Shown: positions 25,848 through 35,900 of the stretch, one piece after another
How the letters are laid out: the number at the start of each line of letters is the position of its first letter
Position numbering within the stretch: position 1 is the stretch's first letter
NCBI GenBank assembly: GCA_046295215.1
Contig: JBKBNP010000010.1
Span: 17,284-81,283, forward strand
Origin: Szabonella sp046295215
GTDB taxonomy: Bacteria > Pseudomonadota > Alphaproteobacteria > Rhodobacterales > Rhodobacteraceae
Direction: 5' to 3'
DNA: 64,000 nucleotides
The notes under the pieces: model-generated
The model's input: the letters and a program-made list of their open reading frames with translations, nothing else
What the model was told of the DNA's origin: nothing
Databases searched by the model: none
Made by a program: the position numbers and the translations under genes

Positions 25848-27984
25848 TGCCGAAATGCCGCAGAAAGGCGCGGCGCAGCGCACGACCCAACCGGTAGCCG
25901 ACGGGCTCGGAACCGAAATCCAGCTTCACAATCGCCCGCGTGCCGAACAGCGGATCCTGCAACGTCTCCGGCAGCCTGAGGTCGAGTTCAAAGAACGGAT
26001 CGACCGCCCGCAGTCCCTCCGGGTCGGTCGGATCGGTGGCAATCGCTCCCCCGGCCGCGCGCGACAGGGCCGGGGCCGGAAGCGTCCGGGTGGCAGAAGG
26101 CGCAAGGCGCGTGATTTCGACCGGTCCGGTCCCCCCCCCGATCAACCGCAGTTCCACCCCACGAAGGCGACCCTGCAAAAGCTCTGCCAGATGCTGCGGT
26201 GCCACGGCGCGCACGGTTTCGGCGCGCGGCGGCAGGACATGCCCCAGAACCGCGCCCTGATCCAGATAGCGCCCGATCTGGTCATCGGCATCGGTGATGC
26301 TGAGCCTTCCGCCGATGCCCGCATGCACCGTCAGGGCCGCAATCCGCCGGTCAAGCTCGGCCAGCCGCCGACGTGCCTCGGCCTCGGTTTCGTCGGCGAT
26401 GCGGATGGCGCTGCGGTCGCGCACAGCGGCAAGACGCCCCTCCAGCACCGCCTCGGCCAGCCGCGCGGCCTGCGCCGCACGTTCGGCCTCCAGATCGGCA
26501 TTGTGCAGCCATGCGACCGCCATACCATCCGCCACGGCGCTGCCGGACCGCAGCGGCAGATGCCGGACAAAACCAGCAGCACCGGTGCGCAGCGCGGCCT
26601 GATCCGGCAACCAGACCACGCCTTCCAACGTCGCACGCAACGGAAGCGGCACCACAAAAAGCCCGAGGCCGAGGCACAGGGCCAAAGCCCCCGCGATCCC
26701 CGCCGCCCGGCCATGGCGTTCCATCAGGCGCGGGTCGGTGAAGAGGGGTTTCAGCGCCTTTCCCGTCGGGATGACCAGCCCCTGCGTCACCGACCAGAGC
26801 GCCAGCAACAGTCCGACGACGAAATAGCTTTCGATGACATAGAGCGCGATGCCCACCATCACCACCAGCCGGTAGACAAAGGCGGCAGGGGCATAGACTG
26901 CAAAGACCCGCGCCTCGAACCGGGTCGGGGGGCGGGCGTCAGGGTCGGGGGCCGAAAGCAGCCGGCGCCGCACCAGATCCCCCCACCATTTGCTCGACCG
27001 CGCGGCAAGGTTCGGAATCTCGATCAGGTCGGACAGCACGAAATAGCCGTCGAATTTCAGCAGCGGGTTGCCGTTGACCACCACCGTCGAAAACCCCGAA
27101 ATCAGCATCGCGTTGAACGCCAGATCGCGCAGCAGCCCCGGCTCCGCCGCCTTCCAGATCAGGAGTGCAGCCGCCGCGATCGCCACCTCCGCAAGGATCC
27201 CGGCAGCCCCCACCAGGGCCCGCGCCCATTTGTCCGGAAACGCCGCCGAAGAGGAGGCATCGACATAGGGCACCGGAAAGAAGACCAGAAACATCACACC
27301 GATCTCGTGGCATTCCCCGCCATGGCGTTTCACCGCCAGACCATGCGCCAGCTCGTGCAGCATCTTCACCACCGGATAGACCAGCGCCATCAGGGCAAGG
27401 TTCTCCAGCGCCAGAATCTCGCGCACACCGCCCGAGGTCAGATCCTGCCAGCTTGCGGGCAGCACCACCGCCGCCGCCCCCACGACCAGCAGCCACAGGC
27501 CCAGCCAGACCAGACCCGCCCGCCCCCGCACCAGCGGGGCCAGTGCGTCCAGCATCCGGTCGGGGTTGCCCAGCGGCACCGGCACCGACATCGGGTTGCG
27601 AAAGAACCGGCCCCGCTTGCGGGCCCGCTTGCGGCCCATCCGCTCCACCAGTTCTTCGGCCAGCGGCACGACATCGACCAGCACAAGATCAGCCTGATAG
27701 AGCTGGATCATGAGGTTCAGCACCTCATCCTGCGACGGGGCCTGCGGCCCCAGACGGTCCAGCGTCGCCTGCCAGATCGCCCCGAGATCAGCCACGCCAT
27801 CCATCGCGCCGATGATCGCATAGGCCTCGGCGGTGAAACGGTGGACGGTGCCCCCCACCGGATCGCGCAGCACGAACCATTTGCGCCCCAGATAGCTGTG
27901 CAGCGCAATCTCCAGCCCCGGCTTGAGCGCGGGTTTCAGGGCGCGGACACGATACCAGACCTGGGAATGGAACGATGCGCTCAT
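25840..27984 (-). CDS. Membrane fusion: PqqD-like, M50 metallopeptidase, HlyD-like adaptor
   Basis: A 714-residue membrane protein. Residues about 10-100 resemble a PqqD-type peptide-binding domain (WFVLRDPVGGTVHRFTAEAY). A multi-pass core follows with HELAH at about 210-214 and NGNPLLKFDGYF at about 304-315, the two zinc-site motifs of M50 site-2-type peptidases. After further membrane segments to about 440, the C-terminal part is HlyD-like: a half-lipoyl segment (AALRTGAAGFVRHLPLRSG), an alanine/arginine-rich coiled coil and a second lipoyl half. The ATG at 27984 overlaps the upstream stop by 4 bases, while an ATG 15 bases earlier lies inside that gene. It may cleave or gate the giant substrate; function inferred. 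Confidence 0.82.
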   Translation of the reverse strand: MSASFHSQVWYRVRALKPALKPGLEIALHSYLGRKWFVLRDPVGGTVHRFTAEAYAIIGAMDGVADLGAIWQATLDRLGPQAPSQDEVLNLMIQLYQADLVLVDVVPLAEELVERMGRKRARKRGRFFRNPMSVPVPLGNPDRMLDALAPLVRGRAGLVWLGLWLLVVGAAAVVLPASWQDLTSGGVREILALENLALMALVYPVVKMLHELAHGLAVKRHGGECHEIGVMFLVFFPVPYVDASSSAAFPDKWARALVGAAGILAEVAIAAAALLIWKAAEPGLLRDLAFNAMLISGFSTVVVNGNPLLKFDGYFVLSDLIEIPNLAARSSKWWGDLVRRRLLSAPDPDARPPTRFEARVFAVYAPAAFVYRLVVMVGIALYVIESYFVVGLLLALWSVTQGLVIPTGKALKPLFTDPRLMERHGRAAGIAGALALCLGLGLFVVPLPLRATLEGVVWLPDQAALRTGAAGFVRHLPLRSGSAVADGMAVAWLHNADLEAERAAQAARLAEAVLEGRLAAVRDRSAIRIADETEAEARRRLAELDRRIAALTVHAGIGGRLSITDADDQIGRYLDQGAVLGHVLPPRAETVRAVAPQHLAELLQGRLRGVELRLIGGGTGPVEITRLAPSATRTLPAPALSRAAGGAIATDPTDPEGLRAVDPFFELDLRLPETLQDPLFGTRAIVKLDFGSEPVGYRLGRALRRAFLRHFGNV

Positions 27985-29897
27985 GGCATCCATTTCCACA
28001 GCAGGATGCGCAGCCGCGTGGTCACTGGACGGAACAGGGCATGAAACAGCGGCGCGCGACCCGCATCCACCTTGGCCACCCCGTCCAGTCCGGGGCGCAG
28101 ACCGGGAGGCGGGTCGATCAGGCGCGCCTCGGCCCGGAACACCGTCCCACCGGCACCGGCCGAGGCCAGTTCGGCTATCCGCGTCACCTCGAAGGCAATC
28201 TCGGCACCGCTTATCCCGCTGAGCGCAAGACGGCCCGTCGCACCGGCCTCGACCAGCCCGATGTCATATTCGCCGATCCGCAGGTCCAGCCGCAGATCCT
28301 GTCCCGACGCCACCTGGAAAAGATCGTCGCCCTGCCGCACAGGGGCGCCCAGACGCTGGCTCAGATCGCCCGAGATCACCAGCCCGTCAAAGGGCGCGCG
28401 GATGCGCACCCGGTCCAGCCGCGACCGCGCAAGTTCGGCATCCGCCGCGACCCGCGCGATCTGGGCGTCCAGCGCCGCGATGCGCGCCCGGTCGCCTGCC
28501 GCAAGCGCCGTGCTTTTTTCCTGCTCCAGCCGCGCCCGCTCCGATTCCCACCGCAACAGGTCGAGCCGCAGGTCGGTATCGTCCAGAACCGCCAGCACAT
28601 CGCCCGCGCGCACCGTATCGCCCGCGCGCACCGCTGCTGCGGCGATGAACCCGTCGAAGGGGGCGACCGCCACACGCTGCATGTCGCCGCGCAATTCGGC
28701 CTCGGCCGTGATCCGCATGCCGGTCTGCACCGTCCCGAGAATCACGGCCGAAACCGCCAGCAGCCCTGCGGCCATCCGGATGCCGGGGCTGCGCGTGCCG
28801 AAGACCGCCGCCACCGCCCGGCCCAGCCAGAGCCTGCCCCTGCCGGACCAGATCCGGTTTTCCCGCATCCGCAGGTGCAGCATCGGGGCGCAAAGCCCGG
28901 CAATCGCCTCCAGACGTGCCTGTTCGGAGGCCGAGAACCGACCGCCATCCGGATCGGGCTGCATCCGTTCGGCGCTGACCATTCCGATGATCCGCCCGGC
29001 CACCGTCAGCGGCAGGGTCACCATCCCCAGAGCCCCCGAACGCGCCGCATGGGCGGCATGGGCCGCCAGCACCGCGACGCCGGTCGGCTCCGGCGCGGGC
29101 CAGGTCAGCGGCTGGATCTGAACGCGCCCTTCCTCCATCGCCTGCACCAGACTGCGCGCCCCGGCAGAGCGGGTCTCGGGCTCTGCGGTCTGTGACAGGG
29201 CGCGCAGCCGCAACCGTCCGCCATGCACCAGCGCGACCGCAACCCGTTCCGCCCGGATCAGGGCCTGAACCTCGTTGACGAAGGCGCGCAGGCTTGCCTC
29301 CAGCGTTTCGCCATCCTCCATCGCGGCCAGAACCCGAAGGGCGGCGCTTGTATCCGCACTTGTGTCCCGGTCATTGCGGGACTGGCGTTCCGCGATGATG
29401 CCATAGAGCCAACCCGCCCCCCATTGCAGCCGCCGCAGGATCGGGCGCAACTGCGGCTCGGGCACGATCATGCCGATGATCGCCTCGACATTGCCGCCGA
29501 CAACGACCGGAAAGCCGACCGCGCGCTGCCCCGCGCCACCGGACCGGAGCGCCATGGTGCCCGAGGCATGCGCCGCCTCGCAAGCGGGACCGAGCGGGTC
29601 GGAAACCGGCTCCGCCCCCGCATTGCCAGACGCTTCGGCTTCGGCCTCGGCGGCGGCCTCGGTCTTGTCCTCCGGCCAGCGCGCGGCCGGCGCAAAGGTG
29701 CCTTCGGCCGTTCGCAGCAAAAGAACGGCACGCCGCGCGCCACCGGTTTCCCGGCAAAGAATGCGAAACCACGCCTGCACGAAATCGGTCGGTGAGGAGG
29801 GGCTGGCAAAGATGTCCCAGTCATCGCCCACGCCCCGGCCCGACGCCGGATGAACGGGGGCGGCCGCTTTGCCGTGAAGGGCGGATGCGTCTGTCAT
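27981..29897 (-). CDS. GAF-GAF-membrane-HlyD fusion adaptor
   Basis: A 638-residue protein. Two GAF-like sensor regions come first (about 25-170 and 185-350; the second with LVQAMEEGRVQIQPLTW and GMVTLPLTVAGRIIGMVSAER). One membrane segment follows (MAAGLLAVSAVILGTVQTGM), then a periplasmic HlyD-type adaptor: lipoyl half (GDMQRVAVAPFDGFIAAAAV), coiled coil (LRWESERARLEQEKSTALAA), and VRIRAPFDGLVISGDLSQRLG. Cytosolic sensors tied to a periplasmic adaptor are unusual. The start is uncertain: the ATG at 29897 is used, but a TTG at 29927 has AAGGGG close upstream. It lies 66 bases after the giant gene with no terminator between, so it is likely in the same transcript. Confidence 0.8.
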   Translation of the reverse strand: MTDASALHGKAAAPVHPASGRGVGDDWDIFASPSSPTDFVQAWFRILCRETGGARRAVLLLRTAEGTFAPAARWPEDKTEAAAEAEAEASGNAGAEPVSDPLGPACEAAHASGTMALRSGGAGQRAVGFPVVVGGNVEAIIGMIVPEPQLRPILRRLQWGAGWLYGIIAERQSRNDRDTSADTSAALRVLAAMEDGETLEASLRAFVNEVQALIRAERVAVALVHGGRLRLRALSQTAEPETRSAGARSLVQAMEEGRVQIQPLTWPAPEPTGVAVLAAHAAHAARSGALGMVTLPLTVAGRIIGMVSAERMQPDPDGGRFSASEQARLEAIAGLCAPMLHLRMRENRIWSGRGRLWLGRAVAAVFGTRSPGIRMAAGLLAVSAVILGTVQTGMRITAEAELRGDMQRVAVAPFDGFIAAAAVRAGDTVRAGDVLAVLDDTDLRLDLLRWESERARLEQEKSTALAAGDRARIAALDAQIARVAADAELARSRLDRVRIRAPFDGLVISGDLSQRLGAPVRQGDDLFQVASGQDLRLDLRIGEYDIGLVEAGATGRLALSGISGAEIAFEVTRIAELASAGAGGTVFRAEARLIDPPPGLRPGLDGVAKVDAGRAPLFHALFRPVTTRLRILLWKWMP

Positions 29898-29963
29898 GGC
29901 AGGTCCGCAATCCTCTTTGGCCTGCAAACACCCCTTGTTGACGGAATGATCGCCGGTTCCACC

Positions 29964-32900
29964 TCAGCGCTCGATCAGTTCATCCGATCCCCAGACATGC
30001 CGGGTGCCGGGACGGCGCTGCTGGGGGGATGCCGCACCCGGTCGGGCATGGACCATGGCCGCCGCTGCGAAAAGCGCGAATGCCTCGCCCTTCTGCGGCG
30101 TCTCGGGCATGGTATCCCAGACCAGTTCGACGCCGCCCGCCAGGGTGGCCGGGTCGAAATCGGCACGGGACATGGCTGCCCGTTCATCCACCGGCCGGAT
30201 GATGCACCATGCGTCGGGGGCCGCGCCCAATCCGCGCGCCACGAACAGCGCATCCAGCGCATCGCTGACCTCGGCAGGCACGCCCACGCCGCACCAATAG
30301 GGATAGGAGGGGGCCTCGTCCCCCGGCGCATCCCCGGACGCCTCGGTGCCTTCGGGAAGAAGCTGGTCACCCGTCTGCCGTGCGAATTCCGCCTCGGTCA
30401 TGGCGCACCAGCGGCCCCCATTCACCCCGGCCATCGCGGCAAGGCGCTTGCGCAGATCCTCGGGCAGATCACCCTCGGTGAAGGTGCAGCGGCCAAGGTC
30501 GATCTTTGCAGCCCCGATGCGGCCCGACGGTGCCACCACACCCGCGCGGTCGCCATCCGACATCGCATCGAAAAGCCCCGCAAGCAGCCCGAAAAGGCCA
30601 CCGCCAAAGCCGAAACCGACCCCACCCCCACCCGAGGATACGGGCCGGACCGGGCCCGGGCCCGGGTCCGGAGACTCTTCCCCGGTCGGGATCGCGGCAA
30701 CCAGACGGTCCGGGTCGATCCGGGGATAGGCCGCAAATCCGCTGTCGATCCCGGCCAGAACCGCTGCCCGGGCCGCCACATCGTCGGCATCGACCCGGCC
30801 ATCGCCCGTCAGATCCCCCGGCAGGACCGCCATATGCAGCGCGTTGAAGCTGCTGTCGCTGACGGCGGCGCCATTGATCGCTGTCACCGTCACCCCGATC
30901 CAGCCATCCGCGCCATAGATGACATCATCGACACTGTTGCCAGACAGGCGGCCCAGCTCCACCAGTTCCGCAGGCAGCGGCCCGGTCAGGCGCAGGGTCA
31001 CCGTCAGGCGGTGGCGGGGTCCGGTCTCGTCACGTTCGACGCGGCTCTCGGTCAGCGGCAGGCTGCTTCCGGGGACAAAGCCGGAAACAACCACCATGGC
31101 CGGGTCGAAATCGACGACAAAGACGACCTCCCGCAGCCCGCCATCGCTGGACAGCGTGATGCCAAGCCCCGCCATGCCGTCCCGATCGCGGAAGGCGGCC
31201 CCCGCCGGCGCAATCGCATCGTCCAGCCGCACCAGCGCGGATATGGCGGGCAGCGTGACACGCTGGGTGAAATCATCCCCCGCGATTCCGTCGCCGTTTC
31301 CGTCCAGATTGCCAGTGGTGCCGGTCAGGGCGTCATCACCGCTCCGCACCCGGATGTCGTATTGACCGGCCTCCATCGCCACAGTCGGCAGGAAGATCAG
31401 CCCCCCCGGCATGAAAACCAGCGATCCGCGCACCGCCGCGCCGTCCGCCACCCGCGTCACCGTGATGTCCGGCAGCGGAGAGCCCGGCCCGTAGAGGTCG
31501 ATGACCTCCGCAAGGATCGGGCGGTTGAAGCTGATCTCGATGCCACCGGTGCGGGCACGCAGATCGGTGATCTTGAGTGTTTCCGGCGCGACCACGATGC
31601 TCTCGGCAGCAATCGGATGCTCCCCATCCTCATCGGTGGCCATCAGGGTGATGACGCGCGCGCCCGGCCCGGCATAGACATGGCTGGCGGTTGTCGCATC
31701 GCCCGGCAGCATGTCAACGGTCCCGTCCCCCCAGTCGATGCGCCATCCGCTGATCGTGTCCTCGCCGGGGTCTGTCGCGGCAAAGCCGACAGTCACCGGC
31801 AGACCGGCAGAGAGGATCCCGGGCAGGGTCAGCGTGCCGGTCGGTGCCACATTGGAAACCTCGACCGTGATGGCCCGCGTGGCAGTCTGTCCATCCGGCG
31901 TGCGGATCTCCACCGACAGGACCAGCGTTGCCGGCCCGTCGAGACCGGTGACTGACAGCAGTCCGTCGGCGGAAAGGCCCGCACCCGCCACATCCCCGAC
32001 CAGACGGAAGGTTGCGCCTTCCGCCCCGTCGCCTTTCGCCAGCAGCGCAACGTCGATCCGCCCGCCCTCGGCGACCGCAAGAACACCGGGATCGGCGATC
32101 CCGACAGGGGTGGGGGCCGCCATCACCGTCAGCGCAAGCACCGCCTCCGCAGATCCGCCGCGCCCGTCGCTGATGCGATAGGTCAGGCTGTCGGCCCCGA
32201 CGAAGCCCGTTGCCGGAATGTAGAGAATACGGCCATCGGCCAGAACCTCGGCAATGCCGTTTGCGGGGCCGGTAACGATGGCAACGGCAAGCGCATCCCC
32301 ATCCGCATCGCTGTCATTGTCCAGAACCGGGACGCTGACCGAACCGCCCGCGACCACCTCAGCGGCGTCATCCACGGCCACCGGCGCGCGGTTCTCGACC
32401 CGCTCCATCGTCACCGACAGGATGTCGACCGTGCTGCCAAGGCCCCCCGTTCCCAGGAGGTCGAGATAGAGGCGCGCGCGGTCCCCCGGCTCGACACCCG
32501 CAAGGCTGATCGTCACCGTCAGCACTTCGCCCGCGATCACCCGGCCATCGGGACCGAGGCCCGCGACAGTGACGCCCGCGCCCAGGTGGACCGTTCCATC
32601 CGTCTGGATGTTGAAGGCCGCATCCCCGCCCGCAAGGCCGATGGGGCTCACTGCGGTTTCCCCCCCCTGTGACTGGCGACGAAGGGCGATCTCAAAGGCG
32701 TCACCCGGCCCACTCGCCACGCCCGCGACAAGGTTCGGCCGGAGCTGGACAATCAGGTCACCCGCACCGTCCGGAATGGCAAAATCCTGCTGGAGAAAGC
32801 CATCCAGCGGAACACCCTCGGACAGGCGCATCACGCCATCGACCATCCCCGCCGTCCCGCCGATATGCCAGGCGAAGCCTTCGGCTCCGGGGTCGGCAAT

Positions 32901-35900
32901 GCTGAAATCCCCGTTCCCGAACGGTCCCGACCCGAACACCGCACTTCCGGGGGCTGCGGCGAAGTCGCTGTCGCCGATCAGGAACCGGCGCTGTGCAAGC
33001 GCAAGATACCATTCGGCCAGCGCCCTTGCCTCTGCGGCGGTGGGGGCCACAGCCGTATCGCCAAGCGCAAGCGCCACGATCTTTTTCTGGTTGTCGCTCA
33101 GGTTCGGGGCGAATTGCGTGGACATCGCATTCACGCCGGAAGTCACGAAGGGCGAACCGTCCAGCGCATATTCGTCCAGAAGGCCCAGAGTGTGCAGATA
33201 TTCATGCGCAATGGTCCAGCCGATACGCTCCCCCAGATGCGCAAGCGTGTTCTGCCAGGGCGTGCCGTCCGGGCGGGCGGCACCCTTTTCAACGTCATAG
33301 GCCAGCGCCCGGATCATCGCATCAAGCGGGATGGAGATTGCGCCGCGCCCTTCGGCTATGGTCTGGTTGATCGCCTGCCCCAGCCGGTGCAGGATCTGGC
33401 TGTCGTTCAGATCATTGCGCAGGGTGAACCTGTCACCAGCGGTCGTCAGATCGCCAAAGGTGGTGCGGTCCACGTCCAGCCTGCCGGTCGCCGCCGGGGC
33501 GGGGGTCAGGAAGGTCTGGCCGGGCTCGTTTCTCCAGCGCGTGAGTTCGGCAATCTCGACCGTGTTCAGCGGCGCGTTGACAAAGCCGACAACCGTCTCG
33601 TCCTCGTTCCCGGTGCTGAGCCTGACCCCCTGACCAATGCCTTCCGGCGGAAGCACGCCGGTATATCCGCGCCGGATGGACTGGATCAGGCTGTTGCGCG
33701 TCGCCATGTCGAGCGCGGCCACGCCGCCCACCGCTGGCCTCGGGAAAGACAGCAGAAGCGGCCCATAGATTTCAAGCACATCTTCGCCGTAAGTGTCGGT
33801 GACAAAATTGTCTCCGGTGAAACCAGCCGTGCCGAAGGTCCGGCGCAGTTCAGCCAGCAGCAGGTCCATGCCGTCAATATTGTAGTTGATCTTCTGTTCA
33901 CGCTGTCCGGTGGAGGCGATCTTGATGGTTGCGAATTGTGCGCCTCCAACAGACAGGTCCATCTCGACCGAGGCGTCGCGTTTCGGGCTGGTGCCGGTGA
34001 TCCCCCTGGGGTCGAAGCTGACCACAATGTTTCCGGCCCCTGCGGTCGCCCCATCAAGGTTGAACCAGGGAGTCGATTCCCGCGCAATGATCTGAACCGA
34101 GCCCAGAATGCTGTTCTGCCGTTCATTGGTCAGGCTGGCGTCGAAGGCATCGCTGCCCGCCAGCGTGAAGCTGATCGGCGCACCCTCGTTGACGCGCGGC
34201 AGGTTGAGGACACCATCGGTGGTTGAATCGTCGTCGATGTCCAGCAGGTAGTGCAGATTGACAACCTGTTTCGCGATGACCTTGTCATCCGCATCCAGTT
34301 CCGACACGGTAAGCGCGGTTGACACGATCTGCGATCCGCTCAGGGTGCGCAACTGCTCCAGCGTGTAGCCCGCCATGACCACCAGCCGGACCTGCAGGCC
34401 CGGCGCCAGCGTGAACCTGTCGCCCACAGACATATCGATGGCGTCTTCGAGGCCCCCTCCCTCCCGGACCGGCTGAACCGTCAGCCATTCGGCCACCGTC
34501 CCGTCGATACGGAAGCTCACCTCCCGGGCCGAGGTGTTTGCGACAATCAGCCTATGATTCGCGTTGCCGCCCAAGTTCCACCGGGGATTGTCGCGCGAAA
34601 TATCGAACAACCCCTCGCCGCCCTGGCTCGGCATGAACAGGTCGTTGTTGGTATGGTCGAAGAATATCCGGTGGTCATCTGCCTTGCCACTGGTGTCGGT
34701 GATGGTCAGCCCGCCGCCATGGCCGATGTCGTCGATGTTCAGACGGTAGACGGGTTGCAGCGGCAGATCCTCGACCCCCGATGCCGCGGCGAGGGTCAGC
34801 GAAAAGCTGATCTTGCCCACGCGGCCCTTGACGCCCGAGGTATCGACCGCGACGCGGGTCCGCCCCGACAGGCTGTCGGGGTTCAGCGTGGCCGATCCGC
34901 CGATGAAGGAAAGCTGCGTCGGACTGCCGGTCACATCGTCGGTGAAGATCACCGAAAGGCTCTTGGCCAGCGCGGCGCTGCCGATCACCTGCACCGGCAC
35001 CTCGACCGTAAAGGACAGTTGCTCCTGATCCTTCGGCATGAAGAACCGGTCACTGGTGATTGTCCGCGTGGTTCCGGCGGCCACGTTCAGCTGCATGTGA
35101 TAGTTCAGGAAATTGGATTGAACCCAGCTTATGATGGTCGGGATCATTCCGATCAGCGCATCGGCAAGCGCGGCCCCTGCGGCCGCCTTCAGCTTGCTCG
35201 GGTCAAGTTGTTTTCTCCAGTTGAAATCCTTGGGGTTGAGCGATGGAGCATCCGAGGCGTCAACGGCTTTCAGCGTGTCGAACAGGTTGCGGAGCTGGGT
35301 GGCGGTCAGCTTGTTTTCGGTGATGTCGCGGGAAATCTCCAGCGCGAGGAGGGAACCGAGTTCGGTTGCCCGTGCAAGCGTGGTCTTGCTTGCAACAATG
35401 CCCGTGGCGGTCTTGATGCTCTCGTCCACCAATGTCTGCTGCACCTTGTCGACGATTGTCTGCAAGGCCGCGATCACCGTGCTGCCCACATCGCCCGAGG
35501 TGATCTGAGACAGGTCCAGCGCGCCGAAGGAGGGCGAGAAACCCAGATCCACCATGAACTGGAAATTGTCACCCGACCCGCCCTGGAAACTCCAGCCGGG
35601 AACCTGGTAGGCATGTGACTCGTCGCCAAAGGGCCAGATTACCCGACCATAGAGCGGGCGGAAGGAGCTTTGGAAATCGCCGTTGAACAGAACGGGGACG
35701 GGGTCGAGCGCGTTGCCAAAGCGGGTGTTCGACACGGTCGAGGCATCCGGTCGTGCAGGTGACGCCCCACCGGGCCGGGCCGAGATGCCGCCCCCCAGAT
35801 CCGAGAAAAACCAGCCCGTGCCGATCCCTTCCCAGGGCGCCGTGTCGATCAGGGGGCCGGTCGTCGGATTGTAGCGCGCGCCGGTGATCGTGGGAAAGGC

